Assembly: GCF_029168315.1 (NCBI RefSeq)
Contig: NZ_JARGYD010000003.1
Coordinates: 1-64,000, forward strand
Reading direction: 5' to 3'
Origin: Psychromarinibacter halotolerans
GTDB taxonomy: Bacteria > Pseudomonadota > Alphaproteobacteria > Rhodobacterales > Rhodobacteraceae
DNA: 64,000 bases
A program made the position numbers and the translations under genes. Shown here in pieces: positions 1-6,624 of the stretch. The notes under the pieces were generated by a model. It did no database searches, was not told the DNA's origin, and saw only the letters and a list, made by a program, of their open reading frames with translations. How positions within the stretch are numbered: the stretch's first letter is position 1; every line of letters starts with the position of its first letter.

Positions 1-122
1 CGCGGCGGGTGCGGCATGCCGGGGACGACGGGCATCTGGGCGGCGCGCAGGTCTTCAAGACGGGCGGCCAGCGGCTTGGCGACGGCTTCGGCGGCAGCGA
101 ACTCATGGGACAGCATGGTCAT
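1..122 (-). CDS. Unrecognised ORF, C-terminal part outside the window
   Basis: A minus-strand reading frame starts with ATG at 122 and runs off the left edge after about 40 codons. The visible protein begins MTMLSHEFAAAEAVAKPLAA and is rich in Ala, Leu and Pro; I see no known motif. Its ATG shares one base with the TGA of the 25-residue ORF upstream (TGATG), which suggests translational coupling and that both belong to one transcript. The product cannot be named from the part present. Confidence 0.4.
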   Translation of the reverse strand, partial: MTMLSHEFAAAEAVAKPLAARLEDLRAAQMPVVPGMPHPP

Positions 123-199
123 CACGCAAACACTCCGATCAGGACAAGGAAGAAGGCGATCTCGACGATCGGCAGGCTGACGTTCTTGAACAGCGACAT
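122..199 (-). CDS. Tiny single-span membrane protein (25 aa)
   Basis: This 25-codon ORF begins MSLFKNVSLPIVEIAFFLVL and ends IGVFA, so it is almost entirely one hydrophobic segment. It is preceded by a consensus Shine-Dalgarno AGGAG (minus strand, 208-212) with an 8-nt spacer, better than those of many larger genes here, which is the main reason to call it real. Its stop overlaps the start of the next ORF by one base. Small single-span proteins of this kind often serve as accessory subunits of membrane complexes, but I cannot match it to a known one such as KdpF or CydX. An in-frame upstream ATG has no such ribosome-binding site. Confidence 0.5.
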   Translation of the reverse strand: MSLFKNVSLPIVEIAFFLVLIGVFA

Positions 200-303
200 T
201 TCGGATACTCCTGAGTTGGTGATGAACTCTATGGCGCACGTCATAAGCGAGTTAATCACCTGCGCATACATATCCCTTAGTACAGCTATCCTTTAGGACA
301 CCC

Positions 304-321
304 TTGCCGGTTTTCCGGCAA
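304..321 (-). terminator. Hairpin after the CUT1 transporter operon
   Basis: TTGCCGG and CCGGCAA form a 7-bp stem around a TTTT loop, 36 bp beyond the stop codon of the ABC ATPase gene. There is no clear U-tract on the minus strand, so it may be a weak or Rho-assisted terminator. The rest of 200-357 is A+T-richer than its surroundings and presumably carries the promoter of the small ORF at 122-199. Confidence 0.4.
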
Positions 322-357
322 AGGTTAAAGATTTCAATGAATTAGCGAAAATCCCGG

Positions 358-1404
358 TCAGGTTCGCGGCAAAGCGGCTCCGTCCGCGCCGAAAAAATGC
401 AACCGAGCGGGGTTGTAACGTAGGGTCACTCGGTCGCCCGGCTTCAGCCCCACATTCCCGCTGACCCGAACCAACAAGGGCCCTGCCCCATCGATATCCG
501 TGTAAATGTTGGTATCCGAGCCCAGCCGCTCGACCAGTTGCGCCGTCGCGGTGACGTCGCCGCTGTCCTCGACGATCTCGACATGCTCGGGCCGGATGCC
601 CAGATGGCGCGCCTCTGCGGGTCCGGGCAGCACGGTGCCGTTCCCAAGCCGCACGCCACCGTCGACGGGTGTCACGTCGAACACGTTCATATTGGGCGAG
701 CCGATGAACTGCGCGACGAACAGGTTCGCCGGCGTATCGTACAGATCCAAGGGCGACCCCACCTGCTGGATGTCGCCGCCGTTCAGCACAACGATACGGT
801 CGGCCAATGTCATCGCCTCGACCTGATCGTGGGTCACGTAGACCATCGTCGCACCAAGCCGCTGGTGCAGCTTGGCGATCTCCAGCCGCATCTCGACCCG
901 CAACGCGGCATCGAGGTTCGACAGCGGTTCGTCGAACAGGAAGGCCTTGGGATCGCGCACGATGGCGCGCCCCATCGCGACGCGCTGCCGCTGCCCGCCC
1001 GACAGGGCCTTTGGGAAACGGTCCAGCAGCTTGTCCAGGCCCAGCGTCTGCGCCGCTTCGGCGACCGGCCCCTTGCGCTTGGCCACCGGCTCGCGCCGGA
1101 TCTCCATCGAGAAGCCCATGTTCCGCTCGACCGACATATGCGGGTACAGGGCGTAGCTTTGGAACACCATCGCGATGTCCCGGTCGCGCGGTGCCACGTC
1201 GTTCATCGGCTGGCCGCCGATGGTGAATGCACCGCCCGAGATCGGTTCCAGCCCCGCGATCATGCGCAGCAGGGTGGACTTGCCACAGCCCGACGGCCCA
1301 ACCAGAACGACGAACTCGCCGTCCTCGATCTTCAGGTCGATGTCGCGCAGGACCTCGGTGTTCCCGTAGGCCTTGCGCACGGATTTCAGTTCCATCTCGG
1401 CCAT
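358..1404 (-). CDS. CUT1 sugar-type ABC transporter ATPase (MalK/UgpC-like)
   Basis: This 348-residue protein hydrolyses ATP on the cytoplasmic side to drive solute uptake through the two permeases encoded just upstream. Visible are Walker A GPSGCGKST (36-44), Q-loop FQS (81-83), signature LSGGQ (134-138), Walker B FLFDEP (155-160) and the H-loop THDQ. About 110 further residues form the TOBE/OB-fold regulatory tail typical of MalK, UgpC and MsmK. Length is normal for the family. It is the last gene of the GntR-PLP enzyme-SBP-permease-permease-ATPase operon, 4 bp after the second permease. The substrate cannot be read from the ATPase, since such subunits are often shared between transporters. 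Confidence 0.93.
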   Translation of the reverse strand: MAEMELKSVRKAYGNTEVLRDIDLKIEDGEFVVLVGPSGCGKSTLLRMIAGLEPISGGAFTIGGQPMNDVAPRDRDIAMVFQSYALYPHMSVERNMGFSMEIRREPVAKRKGPVAEAAQTLGLDKLLDRFPKALSGGQRQRVAMGRAIVRDPKAFLFDEPLSNLDAALRVEMRLEIAKLHQRLGATMVYVTHDQVEAMTLADRIVVLNGGDIQQVGSPLDLYDTPANLFVAQFIGSPNMNVFDVTPVDGGVRLGNGTVLPGPAEARHLGIRPEHVEIVEDSGDVTATAQLVERLGSDTNIYTDIDGAGPLLVRVSGNVGLKPGDRVTLRYNPARLHFFGADGAALPRT

Positions 1405-1408
1405 CGGA

Positions 1409-2251
1409 TTATCCTTTCACGGCGCCGCTGGTCAGGCCCTGTACAAGGTACCTCTGGATGAACAGGAAGAAGAGACAGGACGGGATCAGCGCCAGCACGC
1501 CAGCGGCCATCATCTGCCCCCAATCGACTGAGAACTTGCTGACGAAGGTCAGCAGCCCGACCGGGAAGGTCATCGCGTCGTTCGAGTTGATCAGCATCAG
1601 CGCGAACAAAAGCTCGGACCACGCGGCGGTGAACACGAAGCCCAGCGTCGCGCCCAGCCCCGGAAGCGTCAGCGGCAGGATCACCTTCCACAGCGCCTGA
1701 AACCGGGTGCAGCCGTCGATCATCGCGGCTTCTTCAAGGTCCTTCGGGATGCCGTCGAAGAAGCTCTGCATCAGGAAGGTCGCGAAGGGCACGTTGAACG
1801 CCACGTAGACGACGATCAGCGACGTCAGCGAGTTCAGCATCCCCAGCCCCGCGACGATCTTGTAGATCGGCGCGATGATCATCAGCAGTGGGAACATCTG
1901 CGTCAGCAGCATCAGCACGACGACCCACCGCTTGCCCCGGAAATGGAAGCGGGAAAAGGCGTACCCCGCGGCGGCTGCGACCAGCGCCGTGACGGCGGCG
2001 GTCGTCAGCGAGACGATGACCGAGTTCTTGAAATACGACAGGAAGTCCGACGTGAAGATCACGGCGCGGAAATTGTCGAAGGTCAGCGTCGAAGGCCACA
2101 GCGCGGTGCCCTCGGTATAGATCATCCGGTCGGGCGTCAGCGCGATTTTCAGCAGCCAGTACAGCGGGAACAGCGCGAAGATCACATAGGCCGCGATGGC
2201 AAGGTACTTGCCGGTGACCGCCAGCGGCGAGGGTCTGGAAATACTGGCCAT
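1409..2251 (-). CDS. CUT1 ABC transporter permease (MalG-like)
   Basis: A 280-residue inner-membrane permease with about six hydrophobic spans. The cytoplasmic EAA loop that contacts the ATPase is visible as EEAAMIDG followed by ILPLTLPG, the MalG form of the motif. Its ATG shares one base with the stop of the upstream MalF-type permease (TGATG), so the two are probably translated in a fixed ratio. Length and topology are normal for binding-protein-dependent transport inner-membrane components. Confidence 0.93.
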   Translation of the reverse strand: MASISRPSPLAVTGKYLAIAAYVIFALFPLYWLLKIALTPDRMIYTEGTALWPSTLTFDNFRAVIFTSDFLSYFKNSVIVSLTTAAVTALVAAAAGYAFSRFHFRGKRWVVVLMLLTQMFPLLMIIAPIYKIVAGLGMLNSLTSLIVVYVAFNVPFATFLMQSFFDGIPKDLEEAAMIDGCTRFQALWKVILPLTLPGLGATLGFVFTAAWSELLFALMLINSNDAMTFPVGLLTFVSKFSVDWGQMMAAGVLALIPSCLFFLFIQRYLVQGLTSGAVKG

Positions 2252-3192
2252 CAGGTTTTCACCAGTTTTGCGCGGATGAACAGCAGGATCGCGGCATAGA
2301 CCAGAAGCACGCCCAGCAACGCCACCGCGATGGCCGACGCATAGCCGAAGTCCAGTTTGCGGAACGCCGTCGTGAAGATGTAGGTCGACAGGATCTGCGT
2401 AGAGTTGGCGGGCCCGCCGCCCGTCATCACAAAGATCAGGTCGGCGAAGTTGGCGATCCAGATCGCGCGCAGCATCACCGTGATCGCGATCATCGGCCCA
2501 AGGAACGGCAGGGTGATCTTAGTGAAGCTCTGCCAGCGCGAGGCGCCGTCGATCTCGGCTGCCTCGTACAGTTCGTGCGGGATCGACTGCAGCGCCGCCA
2601 GCAGGGTGATCGCGAAGAACGGCACGCCGTACCAGACGTTCGCCATGATCGGTCCCCACATCGCCGTGTCGGGGTTCGACAGGATGTTGTACGGCTCTTC
2701 CAAAAGGCCCATCGCCGCCCACCAGTGCGGCAACGGCCCGATCACCGGGTTCAGAAGCCACGACCACGTCAGCGCGATCAGAAAGGTCGGAACGGCCCAC
2801 GGCAGGAACACCAGCGCCTGCACCACGCGTTTGCCGTGGAACGGCCGCGACAGCAGCAAAGCCAGCCCGAGGCCAAGAAGAAACTGAAGCGTCACCGAGC
2901 CGAAGGTCCACCAGAAGGTGTTGCTCAAGGCGAGCCAGAATTTGTTGTCATCGCCAAGGTCGGCGAAGTTCTCCAGTCCGACAAAGCCGGTCTGGAAAGG
3001 GCGCAGCAGGTTGATTGACTGCACCGAATAGGAAATCCCGATGGCCAGAGGGATCAGCATCACGAAGCAGATCAGCAGAACCGCCGGTGACAGATACATC
3101 CAAGGCTCTACCGCATAGCGCAGGTAGGCCCGGCCAAAGCGCGACCGGGGGATGCCCCCGGTCGCGTCAGTTGTGTCCGTGAGTGGAGTCAC
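2251..3192 (-). CDS. CUT1 ABC transporter permease (MalF-like)
   Basis: A permease of about 313 residues with six predicted spans and an EAA loop (YEAAEIDGASRW followed by FTKITLPFLGP). I chose the GTG at 3192, which overlaps the TGA of the binding-protein gene by three bases (GTGA), giving the N-terminus (V)TPLTDTTDATGG. The longer frame opening at 3240 lies wholly inside the upstream gene and is unlikely to be used. It pairs with the MalG-like protein to make the channel. Confidence 0.9.
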   Translation of the reverse strand: MTPLTDTTDATGGIPRSRFGRAYLRYAVEPWMYLSPAVLLICFVMLIPLAIGISYSVQSINLLRPFQTGFVGLENFADLGDDNKFWLALSNTFWWTFGSVTLQFLLGLGLALLLSRPFHGKRVVQALVFLPWAVPTFLIALTWSWLLNPVIGPLPHWWAAMGLLEEPYNILSNPDTAMWGPIMANVWYGVPFFAITLLAALQSIPHELYEAAEIDGASRWQSFTKITLPFLGPMIAITVMLRAIWIANFADLIFVMTGGGPANSTQILSTYIFTTAFRKLDFGYASAIAVALLGVLLVYAAILLFIRAKLVKT

Positions 3193-4439
3193 TTCGCCGC
3201 CTGATACTTCTCGTACTCTTCGGTCAGGAACTCGGCCCATTCGTCGGCCATGTCCTGGGCGGAGATTTCACCCAGCAACGCTTGCTGGGAGGTCTCGAGA
3301 GCGATCGAGTCGGCGAAATAGCCGAAGCCCTCGAGGTACGTCGGCATGGTCAGCGGTTCCCATGCCGGGTCGTTCAATTCCGTGAACCAGCCCGAGAACT
3401 GTTCGGACTGGAAGTACGGGTCCTGGTCGGCGCCCTTGTGGATCGGGATGACCCCCACCCGCTGCGCCCACGTCTGGTTCTGGTCGGGGCTGGACAGGTG
3501 CGCGATCAGCGACCATGCCTCGTCCTTCGCTTCCGAGCTGTCGAACGCCGCCCAGCCGGCGTAGCCGATGGTCGGGAAGGACTTGCCGTCCGGTCCCTTC
3601 GGCATCGGTGCGACGGCGAAGCTTTCGGCGTCCATCCGTTCGGCCACGGCGATCAGCGCGTCCGGGTCCTGATCGAGGAACGCACAGGTGCCCGAATAGA
3701 AGCCGGCGACGATCTCGTTGAATCCCCAAGACACGGCGTCACGCGGGGCAAGGCCGTCCTGATAGATGTCGATCAGGAACTGCAGGCCCTCGACCGCCTC
3801 GGGAGAGTTGATGGTGGCCTTGCCGTCCGCATCGAAGAACTCGGGCGAGCCCATCATGTTGGCGGCCATCATCATCCAGCCGTTCAGGCCGCCCGGACCG
3901 CCGCGCAGGCAGTAGCCGTACTTGCCGTCAAGCTCGGACACCTTGGCGGAGGCGTCGCGGAACTCTTCCATCGTTTCCGGCACGCCCTCGACGCCCGCCT
4001 CGGCCAGCAGATCCTTGTTGTAGAACATGGCGCGCAGGTAGAAGCCGTAGGGAATTTCCTTGAACGACCCGTCCGCAGTGGCGGACCCCATGTTGACCGT
4101 GGTCTCGGTCAGCGTGTCGGCATGTTCCCAGCCTTCGAAGTAGGGCTGAAGGTCCATCAGCTGCGGGCCGTACAGCGCCAGCCAGCGATCGGGCATCTCG
4201 ACCACGTCGGGGATGTCCCCGCCAGCGACCATCGTGGCGAACTTCTCGAACGCCTGGCCCCACGGCAGCGACACGATCTCGACCGTGTTGCCGGTCTCTT
4301 CTTCCCAAGCCGAGACCATTTCCGTCAGCGTCTCGGTGCGCTCGGGGCTGGTGATCACCTCGACCAGCTTCAGGTCGGCAGCTTGCGCGCCGGTGGCGAG
4401 CAGCAGCGCGAGCGCGGTGGTTCCTGTCAGTTTTCTCAT
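3189..4439 (-). CDS. Periplasmic solute-binding protein of CUT1 transporter
   Basis: This 416-residue protein captures the substrate in the periplasm. The N-terminus MRKLTGTTALALLLATGAQA is a Sec signal peptide, probably cut before ADLKLV. The body has the extracellular solute-binding family 1 pattern (for example WGQAFEKFATMVAGGDIPDV and WLALYGPQLMDL), as in MalE and UgpB relatives. The ATG at 4439 is chosen because a purine-rich ribosome-binding site (GAGGAAGA) lies just upstream and the signal peptide follows; a longer frame to 4550 would put 37 basic residues before it. The ligand is unknown: a carbohydrate is most likely by family, but the neighbouring PLP enzyme leaves room for other organic solutes. 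Confidence 0.9.
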   Translation of the reverse strand: MRKLTGTTALALLLATGAQAADLKLVEVITSPERTETLTEMVSAWEEETGNTVEIVSLPWGQAFEKFATMVAGGDIPDVVEMPDRWLALYGPQLMDLQPYFEGWEHADTLTETTVNMGSATADGSFKEIPYGFYLRAMFYNKDLLAEAGVEGVPETMEEFRDASAKVSELDGKYGYCLRGGPGGLNGWMMMAANMMGSPEFFDADGKATINSPEAVEGLQFLIDIYQDGLAPRDAVSWGFNEIVAGFYSGTCAFLDQDPDALIAVAERMDAESFAVAPMPKGPDGKSFPTIGYAGWAAFDSSEAKDEAWSLIAHLSSPDQNQTWAQRVGVIPIHKGADQDPYFQSEQFSGWFTELNDPAWEPLTMPTYLEGFGYFADSIALETSQQALLGEISAQDMADEWAEFLTEEYEKYQAAK

Positions 4440-4483
4440 TCTTCCTCTAGCTCCCTGTTGAATGGGTTTTTCTGTGTGCGTGG

Positions 4484-4500
4484 GGCCCGTTCGGCGGGCC
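4484..4500. terminator. Short hairpin between PLP enzyme and binding-protein genes
   Basis: GGCCCG and CGGGCC form a 6-bp G+C stem in the 68-bp gap between the PLP enzyme gene and the binding-protein gene. There is no U-tract in the direction of transcription. A hairpin in this position could protect the downstream binding-protein mRNA or attenuate read-through; this is inference. Confidence 0.35.
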
Positions 4501-4507
4501 TTCTTGT

Positions 4508-5656
4508 TCAGCTTCCGGCCGTGACCAGAGCGGATTCGAAATCGGACCAAAGCGCCTCGGCGTCCTCCAGCCCCAGCGAGATACGGACCATCGTGTCCGG
4601 CACCCCGAATGCCTGAAGCGAGTTCTTCGGCCCGGCCTGCGCCAGCGTGATCGCCGTGGGCACGATCAGGCTTTCGAACCCGCCCCAGCTGACGCCGTAG
4701 TGGAACAGGTTCAGCGCGTCGGCGAACTTGCGGACGTCGATGTCCTTGGTGAACTCGATCGACATCAGACCGGACCGCCCCTTCAGACCGGGGACAGAGT
4801 TCGGGCCCGGAGAGTTGACGGTCACGACCTCGGGGCGCGCGCCAAGCCGGTCGACGAACAGGTCGGCGGTCCGCTGGTGTTCACGCATCCGGGCCGGCAG
4901 CGTGCGCAGGCCGCGCACCAGAAGCCACGCCTCGAACGGCGCCAGCTTGCCACCCAGCAGCGGCAGCGTCAGGTCGCGGATGCGGGCGATATGTTCGTCC
5001 GACGCGACAACCACACCGGCCACGGTGTCGGAATGCCCGCAGATGTATTTCGAGGCCGAGTGCAGGACGATGTCGATGCCCAGCGCCAGCGGCGTCTGGA
5101 ACACGGGCGTCGCCCAGCTGTTGTCGACGACCGTCAGGCAGCCGTGCGCCTTCGCGTGGTCCGCCACCTTCCGCAGGTCCATCACCTGCATCATCATCGA
5201 GTTGGGGCTTTCAAGATACGCCAGCGCCGCGCCCTTCAGCGTATCCGGATTATCCTGAAGCTCGGTCACCGAGTGATACGTGACCTCTACGCCCCACGGC
5301 CCAAGCATCCGTTCCATCAGGCGGTAGGCGTCGGGATAGACGTGCTCGACACAGGCCAGCCGGTCGCCCGGCTTGAGGAACGCGAACAGCACGGACGAGA
5401 TCGCCGCCATGCCGCTGGCAAAGCCCACGGCGGCCTCGCCGCCTTCCAGCTTGGCCATCATCTGCTCGAACGCGTCCTGCGTCGGATTCTGCACGCGGGA
5501 ATACAGCGTGCGGTTCCCCTGCCCCGACATCCGCGCCTCGAAGGCCGAGAAGTCGTCGAAGGTGAACAGCGACGATTGATAGATCGGGGGTGTCACCGAC
5601 CCTTCACCCCCGCCGAACGGCTGGGCGAGGAATGTGTCGATGCTGTCGTCGGTCAT
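4508..5656 (-). CDS. Cys/Met-metabolism PLP-dependent lyase or transferase
   Basis: This 382-residue cytosolic enzyme belongs to the MetB/MetC/MetY family of trans-sulfuration enzymes. The PLP-binding lysine is K203 in HSASKYICGHSD; upstream are the phosphate-binding region GFASGMAAI (78-86) and the PLP-ring Asp in VVDNSWATP. Family members include cystathionine beta-lyase, cystathionine gamma-synthase and methionine gamma-lyase, and I cannot separate these from sequence alone. Its ATG overlaps the regulator stop (ATGA) and its product precedes a complete CUT1 transporter, so it may act on the imported compound. That linkage is unusual for a housekeeping methionine enzyme. Confidence 0.88.
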   Translation of the reverse strand: MTDDSIDTFLAQPFGGGEGSVTPPIYQSSLFTFDDFSAFEARMSGQGNRTLYSRVQNPTQDAFEQMMAKLEGGEAAVGFASGMAAISSVLFAFLKPGDRLACVEHVYPDAYRLMERMLGPWGVEVTYHSVTELQDNPDTLKGAALAYLESPNSMMMQVMDLRKVADHAKAHGCLTVVDNSWATPVFQTPLALGIDIVLHSASKYICGHSDTVAGVVVASDEHIARIRDLTLPLLGGKLAPFEAWLLVRGLRTLPARMREHQRTADLFVDRLGARPEVVTVNSPGPNSVPGLKGRSGLMSIEFTKDIDVRKFADALNLFHYGVSWGGFESLIVPTAITLAQAGPKNSLQAFGVPDTMVRISLGLEDAEALWSDFESALVTAGS

Positions 5657-6360
5657 GCGTCGGTGTCTCCGATCTTCGACTGCGTGGCCTTTTCCACCAA
5701 GTCGAGAATGTCGTTCATGATCCGTGCGGCGCCGTCCGGGTCGCCGTCGCGGATCGCTTCTGCCAAGGGCCGGTGCAGCGGGATCGAATCCGTTCCCAAC
5801 TGCGGCTCGCCGAACGGCGCCTCGTAGACGGCGTGAAACGCGTGCTGCAGCTGATCGACCAACTGCTTGTAAAGCGGGTTGCCGGTGGCCTCGTGGATCG
5901 CGGCGTGAAAGGCGTGGTCCTGCGGGCGCCAGTCCGCGCCGGAGTCCAACGCGTCCATCAGTTCGTACATGCGGGTCATGATCTCGTGCCGCTGGCGTTC
6001 GTCGGCGCGCACGGCGGCCAGCCTTGCGGAATCGACTTCTAGCGGGCGGCGCACTTCGAGCGTCCGCATCAGGCTTTGCGCCTCAAGCGAGATCGACAGC
6101 GGAAACTGCATCGACTGGGCGCTGATCGGCGCGCGCAGGACCGTCCCCGCCCCCTTGTTGCGCGTCACGATCCCCATTGACTGCCACGACCGCAGCGCCT
6201 CGCGCACGGTCGACCGCCCCACACCCAACTCGCGCGCCAGCTCGATCTCGGGCGGCAGACGATCCCCCACGCCGATGCCGCGGGCGACGATCATCTCGGC
6301 CACCGCGTCGAGAACCTCTCGCGGCTTGCCGGATCCAAGTTCGGGGGTGTCGTCATTCAT
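5653..6360 (-). CDS. GntR family transcriptional regulator, FadR subfamily (FCD domain)
   Basis: A 235-residue repressor-type regulator. Residues about 28-75 form the winged helix-turn-helix (PEIELARELGVGRSTVREAL). The C-terminal all-helical FCD domain carries the expected acid/His ligand pattern (DHAFHAAIHEATGN, then HRPLAEAI), which in this subfamily binds a metal and a small carboxylate-like effector. It is the first gene of the operon, and a strong inverted repeat begins 16 bp upstream of its start codon, so autoregulation is very likely. The effector is presumably the substrate of the linked transporter or PLP enzyme. Confidence 0.92.
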   Translation of the reverse strand: MNDDTPELGSGKPREVLDAVAEMIVARGIGVGDRLPPEIELARELGVGRSTVREALRSWQSMGIVTRNKGAGTVLRAPISAQSMQFPLSISLEAQSLMRTLEVRRPLEVDSARLAAVRADERQRHEIMTRMYELMDALDSGADWRPQDHAFHAAIHEATGNPLYKQLVDQLQHAFHAVYEAPFGEPQLGTDSIPLHRPLAEAIRDGDPDGAARIMNDILDLVEKATQSKIGDTDA

Positions 6361-6375
6361 GGATGAAACGTCTCA

Positions 6376-6432
6376 CAATGTCCGACAAAGTCAATCCACT
6401 TTGTCGGACATTGTTGGAATCTATGTCAGACG
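6376..6432. promoter_or_regulatory. Operator array for the GntR regulator
   Basis: A perfect 16-bp inverted repeat (6376-6391 and 6398-6413, 6-bp spacer) lies just upstream of the GntR start codon. Each arm contains its own short dyad, TGTCCGACA (6379-6387) and TGTCGGACA (6402-6410), and a third near copy TGTCAGACG lies at 6424-6432. The centres are 23 and 22 bp apart, about two helical turns. TGT-N3-ACA cores fit the binding pattern of FadR-subfamily GntR proteins. Assignment to the adjacent regulator is inference from position. Confidence 0.8.
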
Positions 6433-6551
6433 TCCTGACGCAGCTGGAAAAATTCCAACAGCGCGGGAAGGTTAGCGGCAGGGGTATAAGTCAGCACCAA
6501 CCCAAGCCGCCTGTCACGGCGGCGGCGGGCGTGGACGGCAAACGCCAAAGC

Positions 6552-6577
6552 CCCCCTTGGCTGCGCGCCAAAGGGGG
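6552..6577 (-). terminator. Likely terminator of the bphO-bphP operon
   Basis: CCCCCTTGG and CCAAAGGGGG pair with one bulged base around a CTGCGCG loop, 48 bp past the phytochrome stop codon. On the minus strand the stem is followed by CTTT, a short U-rich stretch. It also separates this operon from the GntR promoter region. Confidence 0.5.
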
Positions 6578-6624
6578 AATCGCGTGAAACGGATGGTGCG
6601 ACGGAAGGCCGGTGGCCGGCGGAC

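Noticed and set aside
538..1461. Long plus-strand ORF of 307 codons opposite the ABC ATPase gene
   Set aside because: It is the antisense frame of a well-supported gene, rich in Arg/His/Gln with no motif; typical G+C shadow.
3183..4616. Plus-strand ORF of 477 codons opposite the binding-protein gene
   Set aside because: Antisense shadow of the binding protein; no ribosome-binding site or family signature.
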